Shown: positions 1 to 10,600 of the stretch, piece by piece
Position numbering within the stretch: the first letter of the stretch is position 1
Layout of the letters: each line of letters starts with the position of its first letter
Assembly (NCBI GenBank): GCA_040182905.1
Contig: JARQWU010000174.1
Coordinates: 1-22,641 of the forward strand
Direction: 5' to 3'
Source of the DNA: Barthelona sp. PAP020
Lineage: Eukaryota; Metamonada: BaSk clade
Length of the DNA stretch: 22,641 bases
The notes under the pieces: generated by a model
Databases searched by the model: none
Told to the model about the DNA's origin: nothing
The model's input: the letters and a program-made list of their open reading frames with translations, nothing else
Made by a program: the position numbers and the translations under genes

Positions 1-161
1 CACAACAGACCAGTGACAAGTAACCCAAACTCTAACCTTGAACAGTAAAAGCTTTTATCAAATGTTTATTATTTTGTCGAGTGAATTTTGTTGAAAATGT
101 GAACTCATTGTTGAAGTTGTCAGACTCGATCCCATTTCCCAATATTTGATGAGATAAAATT

Positions 162-235
162 CGACCGTGAGAGGACTCGAACCCCTAACCTTCTGATCCG
201 TAGTCAGATGCCCTGTCCAATTAGGCCACACGGTC
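162..235 (-). tRNA. tRNA-Arg (anticodon ACG)
   Basis: Read on the minus strand this folds as a complete 74-nt cloverleaf. The acceptor strands GACCGTG and CACGGTC pair fully, with G as discriminator base. The D arm is GCCT...AGGGC, the anticodon stem is TCTGA/TCAGA around the loop CTACGGA (anticodon ACG), and the T arm is AGGGG-TTCGAGT-CCTCT. ACG reads CGN arginine codons, with A34 normally edited to inosine. The T-loop TTCGAGT and the D region supply the internal A and B boxes of an RNA polymerase III gene. A TTTT run two bases after the discriminator (156-159) is the probable terminator. No intron and no encoded CCA. Confidence 0.96.
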
Positions 236-524
236 ATATAAATCGTGGTTTTTCTAATGTGTAACAAAATAAAAATTCTTTTTAAAATTTCTTTAAACAT
301 TTCCTCATTTTAAAAATAAAATAATTTTTTAGCAGATTTTCTTCATAATTAAACATATAAAATGTTGACATGGAAAAATTTTTTTAAACAATTTAATTGA
401 TCTGATTGTGAAATTATTAAACTAGATTTTTAAAAAGATATTTATTCATAAAGTAAAAGCAATCAGAAAAACTCATTTCTTTAAATTTCAACTACAGAAA
501 ATAAGTAGCTGCAATTGAATCTTG

Positions 525-727
525 GTCATCAGGTGTGAAAATTTTAGAAAATTTTCCATTCCCATTCTTTTGTATTTTTGTAGAAACAAAATTTTAAAGT
601 TTAAACTTTACTTTAGAAAATCTAAAGTTTTTCAATATACCAATCGGGCCTCGAAAACCTTTAACCAAAATTTACACTATTCTCTTTTGTTCACTCATAC
701 GCACAGTGTTTCCTTGACTGGAAATAA
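525..727 (+). repeat. Solo copy (R1) of the kinase-upstream repeat
   Basis: The core 621-727 matches the region upstream of kinase A (1143-1247) and of kinase B (about 21455-21535). Shared words include CAATCGGGC-TCGAAAAC, TTCACTCATAC and GGAAATAA, in the same order and spacing. The outer part 525-620 aligns with about 21403-21454 (for example ATTCC-ATT-TTTTGTA). Unlike the other two copies it is not followed by a kinase gene, so it may be what remains of an older duplicate. Aligned by eye only. Confidence 0.6.
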
Positions 728-1099
728 CTAAAGGAAAATTAAAAGACAAAATATTATTTTAAAATTAAATAATATAAACAATGTAAAGATTTTACAAACA
801 TTTTCACAAAGAAGACATGTATAACCCACATATAGGACAGTAGTTAAGATACAAGCATTATTCGGAGAGTTCAACAAAAGTCGAAGAAACTTCAGATAAG
901 ACCTCAAACATAAAGATAACGTCAACAAGAACAATTCTTTGCTTCAAGAATACAGAATTTAATCCTTTAGGTCGCATTCTTTTTTTTAGGCGTCGAACAT
1001 CCCAAAATCTTCGTCATCGAAAAACTTCTAACTATACCAAACCCCAACGTAATGGGTTAACATAAAAATAAAAGTCTTTTAAATTTATGAAAAACTACA

Positions 1100-1247
1100 T
1101 ATTTTTCTCATTTCTAATTTTTGGATTCAACAAAAGCAAAATTCTAAAGTTCTTCAACCGATACATTGGGCTTCGAAAGTATTTAACCCAATAAACACCA
1201 TTCTTTCTTATTTAATCATACACTCAGCGCTTCTTAGCTTGGAAATA
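1100..1247 (+). repeat. Kinase-upstream repeat, copy R2
   Basis: Second copy of the degenerate repeat. Its 3' end lies about 410 bp before the first shared ATG of kinase A. The matching copy R3 (21403-21535) ends about 408 bp before the ATG of kinase B, so the two belong to the same duplicated unit. Diagnostic words are ATTGGGCTTCGAAAG, ATCATACACTCA and GGAAATAAG. Confidence 0.65.
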
Positions 1248-1329
1248 AGAATTGGTTCGATTGTGGAACTACTGAATTTCTTTTTTAGAACAGTAAATTC
1301 CTGTCGTTAATCAGTATATTCGAGCAAAC

Positions 1330-1656
1330 ATAAGCGTGTTTATTGTATTATGACATGTAACTCAAACAAATGTCAAGCATTTGTAGTTTATCCATATTGG
1401 AACATATTTTTGAAAGGAAAAAAACCGCAAAATATCTTGAGTGGTGTTAGTATTTATAAATTCCACGGTTTTTGTAATCACACTTTCTGGAAATCAAAAA
1501 TATGATTTGTGTTAAAGGAGTGCTTTCAAGATAAATAACAAATATTGAACAGAATTATACTTTAATGAATAATACAATAAATTGAATTCCAACAGAAAGC
1601 TAAAAAAAAAGTTGAAAAGATTTTTTCAACATTTCATCATCATTCTTTTTTCACCC
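1330..1656 (+). promoter_or_regulatory. Conserved upstream region of kinase A
   Basis: This stretch is strongly similar to 21625-21942 upstream of kinase B. It includes a perfectly shared 20-base word, TATTTATAAATTCCACGGTT (starting near 1451 and 21739), plus ATAACAAATATTGAACAGAAT and the A-rich GAAAGCTAAAAAAAAAG. It must contain the promoter and the 5' UTR. A TCAC word just before the ATG at 1657 resembles a trichomonad initiator, but it is not preserved in copy B (TTACCC), so I do not assign a start site. Confidence 0.55.
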
Positions 1657-3894
1657 ATGTTCACCTTCGAAGAAAATCAAGGGTCACACGAACTAGAACA
1701 ACGTGCAAAGAAACGCAAAAAAATTGTTAAAGAACCAGAAGAAGACGCTTTTGAAAAATTGGATAATTTTTTGAAATCGAATGACATTAATATACCAGGA
1801 GGGGAGTTTGAAATAGTTAAGTTTAATTTCAAAATGGGCGGTTTTGGCTTCTTGCATCTTGGCAAGAGATATGAAAAGCTTGTTGTTATAAAATTCTTTA
1901 TTGAAAATGTTACTGATGTTGACCTTACCAAGGAATGCTTTCCTATTGTTCTAAATCATCAATTCATTCGACAAGTCTTTGGAATTACCGAGATTGATGG
2001 AAAGAAAGGTGTTGTTATGGAGTATTGTGATACAGTTCTTGAAGATATGATACCAGAGTTGTCTTTGAAGGAGAAGTTGGTTATTATGATGCAGGTTTCA
2101 TCTGCGCTTGAGTTTTGTCATGGGAAAGGTGTTATGCATAGAGATCTTAAACCAAATAATGTGTTGTTGAGACGTGGTGTAGATGGGACGTATACGCCTG
2201 CAATTGCTGATTTTGGGCTTGTTCGTGATGCAAACAGGAGCTCCGCCAATTCCATGATGGGTGCTGCGAGATATGCTGCTCCTGAGTTAGCCAATGAAGA
2301 GGAGAACATAATAGGGACGGCTGTTGACGCATGGTCTTTTGGTGTAATGTTGACTCAGGTCATTTCTGGGTTTGTTCCTTTTGAAGGGTTGAGTGAGTTG
2401 AAAGTCATAGCAAAATTGATCAAGGGTCAACTTCCGTATGCTCAAGAATTGTTGGACACGATACCTGGGTTTGGAATCATCAAGAGGTGTTTGACTGTTG
2501 AGGCAGCTGTCAGGCCAAGATTCAGTGAGATTACTGAGTATTTGCAGATGTTGATTGAGCGTTTTGAGGGATTGGGTTTCGACGAGAAGAGGTTGGTGAA
2601 GAGAGTTGCGACCTTGGAAGAGGAAAAGAACAGTTGGCTTTTGGAAAAAACTGGGTATGAAGAGAAGGTTCAGAGTTTGACAGGGAAGGTTGATGAATTA
2701 AATGATGAAAACGGTGAGTTGAAAGCTAAAGAGGAGAAATGGATGAATGAAAACAAAGAATTGGTTAATCAAGTAGACAATTTTATGGAAAAAAATAGAA
2801 ACTGGATGAATATAAACCAAGAATTATCAGATCAAGTCGATCATTTGACAAACCAATTGAATGAACTTATGAATAACAATGAGGGAAAACAACTTGTTTC
2901 AACTGATTTAACTGACCAGTTGAATGAACTTGTGAACAACAGTGATGGACAACAACTAGCTGAAAATACAAAGCAAATTGTTCATGCCGTCGAAAGATTT
3001 AAAGAAAGGCCTGAGTTCAGTGAAGATTTTCCTGATAAATTCGTTTATACACTTGATTACAGCCCAAATGGACGCTTTTTTGCGGTTTCAGGATATAAAA
3101 GTAAATTGCTCAAAGTCTACAACGCTGAAACACATGAAATTGTGCATGAAAGGAAGTATTTGAAGGCTCTTGGTCTCAATTTTAGTCCAGACTCCAACTT
3201 ATTGGCTGTTGGTGGTGATGGTCCAGCAATTCATATCATTGAGGTTGATACTTGGAGAACAATAAGAGTGATTAGTGATATGGCAAAGAATGTATCAAGT
3301 GTGTGGTTCTCATCAGATGGCAATTTGCTTTCTTTTGGTATGCAAAACGGTTACATTGGCATATACACGGTTGAAGGACAGAAGTTGCATGAATCTCGAG
3401 CTCATGAAGAATATGTTTACTCTGTACGTATCAGCTCTGATATGAAGTACTTTGCTTCTGTCAGCAATGATGGATGTTCAAAGTTGTTTTCATTGAAGAC
3501 CTACGAAGAGCTTTACACGTGGAGTCATGGTAGGAAGGTGGTCAACTCAGGCAACTTCTCACCTGATAGTGCTTATTGGGTGACAGGTAATACCAATGGC
3601 ACAGTCAGGATATTTGATGTTGAATCTAGAGAGCTGTTGGGAAAGTACAAGGTTCATGATAGTTGGGTATACTCAATCATCTTCTCCCAAGATGGTTCAT
3701 TGATCTACTCTGGTTCTTCTGATGGATCATTTGCTGTAATTCGAAGAGAAACAGGGCAAGTGTTGCAGAAAGTGGGTGTGCGTTTTGAAAATTGTGCTAT
3801 GGCCCTCAACCATGATGGAACTCGTTTGTTGTGTAGTGGATGTAATTATTGGAATAATGCCCCAATCCAAGAGTTCATTGCTTCAAACCTGTAA
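1657..3894 (+). CDS. Protein kinase - coiled coil - WD40 protein (kinase A)
   Basis: A 745-residue soluble Ser/Thr-type kinase fused to a beta-propeller. The kinase domain spans about residues 50-310. It has a P-loop MGGFGFLHLG (60-69) whose first glycine is replaced, the beta3 lysine Lys79 in VVIK, a candidate alphaC Glu93, the catalytic loop HRDLKPNN with Asp163, DFG at 185-187 and APE at 208-210. All key catalytic residues are present, so it should be active; RDLKPNN and GAARYAAPE suggest a TKL-like kinase. A coiled coil rich in Lys, Glu and Asn follows (about 315-440), then about seven WD-like blades (445-745), probably a partner-binding platform. I chose the ATG at 1657 because the frame upstream has no other ATG and this start is shared with kinase B. 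The stop TAA continues as TAAA, a likely polyadenylation signal. Substrate unknown. Confidence 0.93.
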   Translation: MFTFEENQGSHELEQRAKKRKKIVKEPEEDAFEKLDNFLKSNDINIPGGEFEIVKFNFKMGGFGFLHLGKRYEKLVVIKFFIENVTDVDLTKECFPIVLNHQFIRQVFGITEIDGKKGVVMEYCDTVLEDMIPELSLKEKLVIMMQVSSALEFCHGKGVMHRDLKPNNVLLRRGVDGTYTPAIADFGLVRDANRSSANSMMGAARYAAPELANEEENIIGTAVDAWSFGVMLTQVISGFVPFEGLSELKVIAKLIKGQLPYAQELLDTIPGFGIIKRCLTVEAAVRPRFSEITEYLQMLIERFEGLGFDEKRLVKRVATLEEEKNSWLLEKTGYEEKVQSLTGKVDELNDENGELKAKEEKWMNENKELVNQVDNFMEKNRNWMNINQELSDQVDHLTNQLNELMNNNEGKQLVSTDLTDQLNELVNNSDGQQLAENTKQIVHAVERFKERPEFSEDFPDKFVYTLDYSPNGRFFAVSGYKSKLLKVYNAETHEIVHERKYLKALGLNFSPDSNLLAVGGDGPAIHIIEVDTWRTIRVISDMAKNVSSVWFSSDGNLLSFGMQNGYIGIYTVEGQKLHESRAHEEYVYSVRISSDMKYFASVSNDGCSKLFSLKTYEELYTWSHGRKVVNSGNFSPDSAYWVTGNTNGTVRIFDVESRELLGKYKVHDSWVYSIIFSQDGSLIYSGSSDGSFAVIRRETGQVLQKVGVRFENCAMALNHDGTRLLCSGCNYWNNAPIQEFIASNL
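2851..2959 (+). repeat. 63-bp internal duplication in the coiled coil of kinase A
   Basis: Bases 2851-2896 and 2914-2959 are near copies with a period of 63 bp, giving NQLNELMNNNEGKQL followed 21 codons later by DQLNELVNNSDGQQL. The period is a multiple of three, and of seven codons, so frame and heptad register are kept. This is a simple mechanism for lengthening the linker between the kinase and the propeller. Confidence 0.8.
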
Positions 3895-4342
3895 AACCCA
3901 CATTGCATTTTGCACTTAAACCTCATGATTACATGTTCACCTCGCTTCTCAGGTTTTCAACTTGTAAATTTAAAACACATTTTCATTTAATCATTTAATT
4001 CATATTCGTATTGTTCTTCAACCACACGAGTCACTCCACACCCCTATAACAACATACACCACCTATCAACCCAATAAAACCAAAACAATCAAATGATTTG
4101 AGAAATTCAAACCCCTAAACTTTTGTCCTCTTGTTTTTGCGAGGATTTTCACATTTAGACAAACACCCGTTTCTTTGAACTAATTCAACCGGCAGCTATC
4201 ATGAACTCTCAGGCAAATAATTCAAAGCAGGTAACCTGTATTTAATTTTCACTAAATTGCACTTTCACTTGGTCAATTGTGGCAAATATTTACCATTGAT
4301 GGGATAATTATGCATCAAGTATGTACAAATAGTCTAGCAAGG

Positions 4343-4512
4343 ATATTTGATTTTGATCTGGAAAGTTTTTTGGGAAAATAACAATTTCATAATGTTAAAG
4401 CTGCATATTCTGTTGATTCCTAAGATGTTTTATTGTTTTGCTTTGGTTTCAACCCATCATTTTGCAGAGATTCAAACACACAAATGGTGTGGCTTTGAAG
4501 TATATTCGATGA
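4343..4512 (+). pseudogene. Possible remnant of a protein kinase N-lobe
   Basis: In one frame, 4343-4423 reads FDLESFLGK, a stop, then QFHNVKAAYSVDS and a further stop, which resembles a kinase glycine loop (LGKG-FG-V-A-Y). In another frame, 4483-4512 reads NGVALKYIR before a stop, which resembles the beta3 strand with its VAxK lysine. Order and rough spacing suit subdomains I and II of a kinase, but with stops and a frameshift. The similarity is short and could be chance. No later kinase motifs were found. Confidence 0.3.
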
Positions 4513-4607
4513 CCTTCACAGCAGAACTCGTTTATAATATGATAAAAGCAATGCTTGGAATGGTGATGGGACATAGGAATTCATTTCATTTCTGAAATAA
4601 ATTCAAC

Positions 4608-4622
4608 AAAAAAAAAAAAAAA
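4608..4622 (+). repeat. Homopolymer A15 tract at a convergent junction
   Basis: Fifteen consecutive A on the plus strand, 69 bp beyond the stop codon of the minus-strand DEK1-like gene and 713 bp beyond the stop of kinase A. It is one of only three runs of 15 or more in the window, all at convergent junctions. Confidence 0.95.
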
Positions 4623-4690
4623 TTTCACATAATGTTTTGTGCTTTTTATACATATATTATGCTCTTGAATTTGTTAGTGTTGGATTTCAC

Positions 4691-7600
4691 TTAAATTCGC
4701 TGGTTCGTTCGACATACTTGAACTTCTTGACTTGCACAATAAATCGCCAATGTGAATTCTCCTCGCTTTTTTGGATTAAACCCAGCTTCTTCCAACAACA
4801 AAGGAACAATAGAATATACAAAACCATCGGTTAAATCAATGGACAGATTTAAATATATATTGCTCCCGTCATTACTGATTCCAGGCTCGATAATATTCTC
4901 AGCTTGAAATGGTCCATCCACAGGGACATGAGAATGTCGCCAAACACAGAGAGCTGCGGGAAATTTAGGAGAATTTTCCTTCTCAAAATTAGAACTAGCA
5001 GGTTGTGTTAATTCGATGTGGATTTCAAGAATCTGTTTGTTAACATGCTCACATAAGATTAGATATTGAGGAGCCAGATGCTGCTTTTCAAAATTTTCTG
5101 TACTTAAATACTGAGCCGTTTCTTCGTGCCAATAACCAGTGATCGTATACTTAAACATTGAGCTTAAAGTTATGCTCGGAAGATACCATTGGAAATCCTC
5201 CAAAAACTCCTGAAACGTAACCCAATATCCCATAATTTTTTCATTCTTAACGGAAGCAAACACTTGTTGATGAAGCGAATGGTTCCAACTGGGGGAGTTC
5301 TTTGCAAATTCCCCATTGAATTTAGTACATTCGAAACTTTCGATCAAAGGGATGATATTCAAGAGTTTAAGGCGTCTGGAATTATTCACAGTTTCGACCG
5401 TTTTTCTTACAAGGAAATATGTGTTTGAAGGTAATCCATGTCTGGTAAGATGAGAATCTGTACAATCTTTTTCGTTGAAATGATCATCTAAATCAATTCT
5501 TTTGGAAACAACGTCATCCTCACTAACGTTTTCGGTCTGACATAAACAAAAAAATCCATCTTTCTTGCTGGTCCAACTAAGTTGAATAAATGCATGAGCA
5601 CATTTTGTTCTTGTTTCTAAAACGTTTTTGCAAATCATTACATCGCCTCTAGCTCCAAATAACATTCTCAAGGCTAATGGAATGGAAAATTGATCCATAA
5701 TCGTATCTAAACTTCTAAAAACACTATAAATCATTTGGTCCATCAACCAGGGCAGAATGCAATCCTTGTCGACTTCATCATACAGGCAAAAGTATTTATT
5801 CAACTCATTATTGTAGTAAAACGGAGCATAACCATCAAGAATTAGATAATCAACATGTTCTTGATTGTAATAGGCAAACAAAAACATTCCTTGCTTAATA
5901 CAACACCGTTCTACTAATGAATCCAACAATTCATATCTATTTAGTATTTTAATTGCTAGCAGAATTGGTTTTATTAAAGGAAAGAAAAGTGAAGAATGTA
6001 TTTTTTCAATGTTTGTCAATTTTATCGTTGGAAGGTCAAAGATGTCTGAATAATGTATTAATCGTATGTTAGTACACTTTTTCATTCTTTTGAAATAGGC
6101 TTCGTTTAAAATTGCAGTTTGATTACAAAAATGTTTCAAGTAGTGATCGTTGTCCTTGTCGCTGTCCTTGTCAGTTTTCTTTTGTTTTTCATTCAATAAT
6201 AAAAGTTCAATAAATTCCATGTTTCTAGCAATAAAGTGATTATCCCTAGATTGAAATGCGCTATCATACATCATTGTTTTTTTTAAAGTGTTCAAGCTTT
6301 CAATACAATCGGTACACAATACACTAATAATATCAAAAATACTACTGATTTCTGTAACATCTAGCAAATCATAAGTCTCTTTACAATTCTTTAGCAAAAT
6401 TTTAATGTCTTGATATTTATTAAAGATAATGACCAATTCATCAATGAAATTTGAAAATTTCTTCGTTCTCAATTTTGCTAGAATCTTCTTGTTTAATTTT
6501 AATTCTTGCTGAATGTTTACAATTAAAGATTTTTTGCTTTTTAAAAGTTTCGAAAGTTCTTTTTTTTTCCTTCGAGTCTTTTTTCTACTATTAGTTTTTG
6601 TGTTTGGACTAGCGTCAGTGTTCGTATTTGTGTATGTTTTATTTGTGTCAATATCATCATCATTATCCTCCAGATCAGAATCTTGTTTTATTTTCAAACG
6701 ATTCCTTCGTTCAGAAGTTATTTCTAAAGGTGTTGTTGATTTGACAGATTTAGAATTGCTGCTACTACTAGCACTTAAACTGATATTCGATTTTTTGAAA
6801 GCTGTGTCTTGATCATTTTTGGACTCATTCTCCACAATAATATAAGTGTTATCAGCGGAATTTACTGGAAAATAGTTTTCTTCAACAAATAAATTTGAAC
6901 GATTAACTTCAACGATATTATTGTCATCCTCTTCATCATCTTCATCCTCTTCATCATTTTTGCTTTCATCATCTACACTTTCATCAATAACCTCATCCTC
7001 ACTAAAATTAGCATCAATCGTCTTAATTACTGGTGAAATAAGGAAATCTCCTTCCATCTCCTCTTCTTTTTCTTCAGTAACCATCAAATCATGTAATTGT
7101 TTAAAACTCTCTTCCATAATTCGACTCTGTATCATAGTTCCATCCAATAGTGAATTACCAATGTCAATTTGATCAGAATTATCAGTTACATTATTTTGAT
7201 TAAAATCAACGCTGGAACTACCCTTTTCTTCTTCATTGAGAACTCCTCCTGTTGATGAATATTTGGATTCAACAGAAGTATCCCTCTCCCGATTACTATT
7301 TGAATATAATATTTTGCTATGTAAGGAAGAATAGTCATCTGTGTTATTCAATGAACCAACGGAAACTACGGTATCCATATCACTAACGGAAGAATTAGGA
7401 TAAACAATAGACTCATTGAATGCCCCGATTCCCAGGTTCAAAACCCCTGGGCCTTGACTTCCTCGTCTCCCAACACCGGCCAAGGGAAATATACCAGGAC
7501 TATCATCCGTTTGATAGTTCATCACAACTTCCGTTTCTAAATCACTGACCTCATTTTTATCATTATAAGTATAATTAGTCTCTTTCACGCATGACCCCGG

Positions 7601-10600
7601 AAATTCGATTTCACTTGAGTCACAGTTGTGGCTTAACTCACCATCAACTTCCACATTGGTGTTTCTATTTCCAACATTCACAGAGTTCTTATGGCTAGGG
7701 GAATACTTAACCTTAACCCCAATGTTATGATCAGAAAGGGATAACGTAGAATTAGGGGCTTTTGAATCGGTAACCTGTTCAATTAAACGGAGGTTAATTT
7801 TGACAGCCCCGTTTGTGTTGGCAACATTGATTCTTTGTCTTAAACCAAGAAACATTCGATATTCCTCTCTGATCATCTCCTGTTCTTCTACACTCATCTT
7901 AAGAACCTTATTCAGATCAAAATCTTGTCTACATTCCTCAATGTATTGATTGATAAAGTAGTTACGTTGTTCAAGTTCAACCAAACTTGTTTCAATCAAG
8001 TTTACAAAGAACTTGCCTAGCAGTTGCTTCTCCTTCACATGAAACGCTATTAATTGAATGCTGATATTGTACATTTGTCCTTCTAAAAGATTTTTATTAT
8101 AGAGGTTTTCAGCATCACGTTTACTTCTTATTTCAGTTACCAATCGATCATAATGAGGGGTTTCAATAATGTATGTAATCTCATCATTATCCAAAACATC
8201 AAAATTATTGAATAGACAAATGTCTTCACCGTTTAAGTGTCTAGTGATCAACATATGTTCCAACTCAATGAATTTTAAAGAGTTTTTGATAACAGCCCAT
8301 TCGTTGAACTCTTCAATGATGGATTGTAAGCTCGAAGAATCAGCGGTTTCATCTTTGAAAAAATTTTTCTTCCTCTTAACGGAAGAATTTTTGGACATTT
8401 GATCAACAATACGACATATACCATTCAGATCAACTCCATTCATTGTGTCCACAACCTGGGAGATTAAATCTGGACTAAAACAAAAATAATATCTCAAAAA
8501 TGCTTCCAATACAGATGTCTTAAACCCACAATAAATAATTTCCAAACAGATGATACTTCCTAAAATTAAAAACACAAAGTTACTGTTTAAGGTTACAAAT
8601 ATGAGAGAAAAAGATAAAAAAATGAAAACAAACCAACTAGCCAACAGGATCAATTCATGTTTTTTGTTACGAACAAAGGTTTTTAACCTTTTATCAAAAA
8701 CTAACGATGGAAACAAATGCTCATTCAGATACACTTTAGCAGAATGCTTTGAACTACCAAAGAATGTGGTGATTTTATATCTGGAAATAGAGTATTGATT
8801 CAAAGTACAAACAGCAAAAAAAATCATGATTAAAGCAAAAATATACGAACTGCTAACGGATATCTGATGAAACTGATAGTATGAAAATACAAGACAAAAG
8901 ATGAAAGCAGAAGCAATGAAGGCGTATTTTAAGAAGTTCTTTTTTTCAATAGCTTTTGAAGATATATACAACCATAAGGGAATCAAAGCAGTTAAAGCAA
9001 TCCATACTGGGAAAAACCCACTAAAATATTTCGCAAAAAATCCTTTGAAAAATATCATATATTCAATGGGTAAAACAACCACAAAATGTAACATCATCAA
9101 CAAAAGTATAATAAATGCAACGTTGTTTATATTCTTATCATAAAAAAAACAATAAACGTTCAATAAATAATGAACCAAAGGAAACAAAATACAAGCTATT
9201 CCAAAACCAGTCACATGTTCATCGAACAATGTTTCTTCTAGATCACATTGATAGGTCTCCCATCTAGCAATTTCCTGAATCACAAGCATAAATACCGAAT
9301 TTACGAGACTGAAATAATTATTTCCCTTGTTACCATTGAACGATTGTATGATGACCATCAAGAAAAAAACACAAGAACTACCATAAACAACTACCATATC
9401 AGCAATAGAAGGAGAATCAAATGAACAGTAATACAAGACATAGAATTGAATACCAAAATTAAATATCATCAAAAGATTCAACAAAATTCTTGGAAAAGTA
9501 TATAATGGCTGTAAAATTGGCTCTTCAGATCGAAAAAACTGATAATCTAATATGTCCATCATTTTAAGTTGTAATAACATAGATAAACTAGCAGGAATTG
9601 CCAATAACACTGTCAACACCATATCTGGCCAACTAATTGCACGTAAACTTTTCTCAAATGCATAAAAAACGAGATATATCACACCAATACTGACTATCAT
9701 TGAAAAAATAGCTTTAATCATGTATCTAATGATAAAAGTGGGTGTTTTTTTATTAAAAATACAAATAACGTCTTTATTCTCTGCAGAATTTTCATCATCA
9801 GTCTTTAAATAATTGATCATCTCTTCTACAGTTAGTTCATCATCGATATCGCACTTTTGCAATAATTTCAGAACTTTATAACGTGTAACGTTATGTTCAC
9901 CTTCATTGAATTTTAAAATCCATGAAAATAATGCATAGATGACAGGGATAATACCCAATAAACTTATCCCAATAAATATAAATTTGAAGTCAAAATCACT
10001 GATGTCTTGATTGAATGCTGGATCTTTTTGTAGCAAATATTCATTAATTACGAAGGAACAAAAATAAAAAAACAACAAAAAAATTTTCGAATTAAAAAAG
10101 TAATTCACGTTAATCAATGCATTAAAATCACGATATTCAGTAGAAGACAGGTAAAATTGTTGTTCTTGCTCATTTTCATAAAAAAATTGCTGTTTAGAGT
10201 TCTTTACACCTAAACTACCGATGATTTGTATGATAAAAAAACATAATACAAAAAAGAAACTAAAGCGATAGCCATTTAAAAAATCTAACTCACAAACAAT
10301 CAAATGAGCAACGAATAATATTTCAGTATACAATGCCATTATGCTTGCTCTACGAAGATCACCTAACAAAGGAAAAAATATAATGCTGATGAATATAGGT
10401 GCAAAAATTCGAAAACTTACAAAGAAAAAGGGTGCATAATCTAAATTAAACAAATATGATATAATTCCTGGCATAAAGCCCATACTTAAGCAAAACAAAC
10501 AAAAGATTAAAGTCTCTTCCAACCTTCTAATCGTAACAGGAGAAACATCATCAAATTGGGCACTCCGTATCAACTTTCTTATCGATAAGATTGGCAAATA

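Larger units (their letters stand above)
236..1329. other. AT-rich intergenic region without a convincing gene
   Basis: About 1.1 kb between the tRNA and the conserved upstream block of the first kinase gene. Short open frames here lack proper ATG starts or family features and look like chance. The only structure I see is two copies of a degenerate repeat (about 525-727 and 1100-1247), described separately. The stretch 300-520 holds nothing I recognise. Confidence 0.6.
3895..4690. other. Convergent intergenic region
   Basis: Lies between the 3' ends of kinase A (plus strand) and the DEK1-like gene (minus strand). It holds a possible decayed kinase fragment (4343-4512) and an A15 tract (4608-4622). 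The 67-codon open frame from ATG 4393 to 4595 has no recognisable features. The remainder is AT-rich with no signal I can name. Confidence 0.55.

Noticed and set aside
522-934. Short frames 522-731 and 728-934
   Set aside because: Low-complexity translation of AT-rich DNA, overlapping the R1 repeat and lacking any family signal.
1582-1656. Upstream extension of the kinase A frame starting at TTG 1582
   Set aside because: It has no ATG, non-ATG starts are not expected in a eukaryotic gene, and the shared ATG at 1657/21943 gives identical N-termini in both paralogues.
1657-3894. Horizontal transfer of kinase A because of its more G/T-rich central part
   Set aside because: A paralogue with the same composition is present nearby, and the kinase type is eukaryotic. 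Composition alone is not enough.
4200-4622. Retroposed mRNA (processed pseudogene) ending in the A15 tract
   Set aside because: The kinase-like residue would be 5' coding sequence, not a 3' end, no target-site duplication was seen, and similar A/T runs sit at the other convergent junctions.
6921-7172. Plus-strand Ser-rich open frame
   Set aside because: It is the antisense of the acidic Asp/Glu-rich run in the DEK1-like linker; GAT/GAA repeats read as TCN on the other strand.
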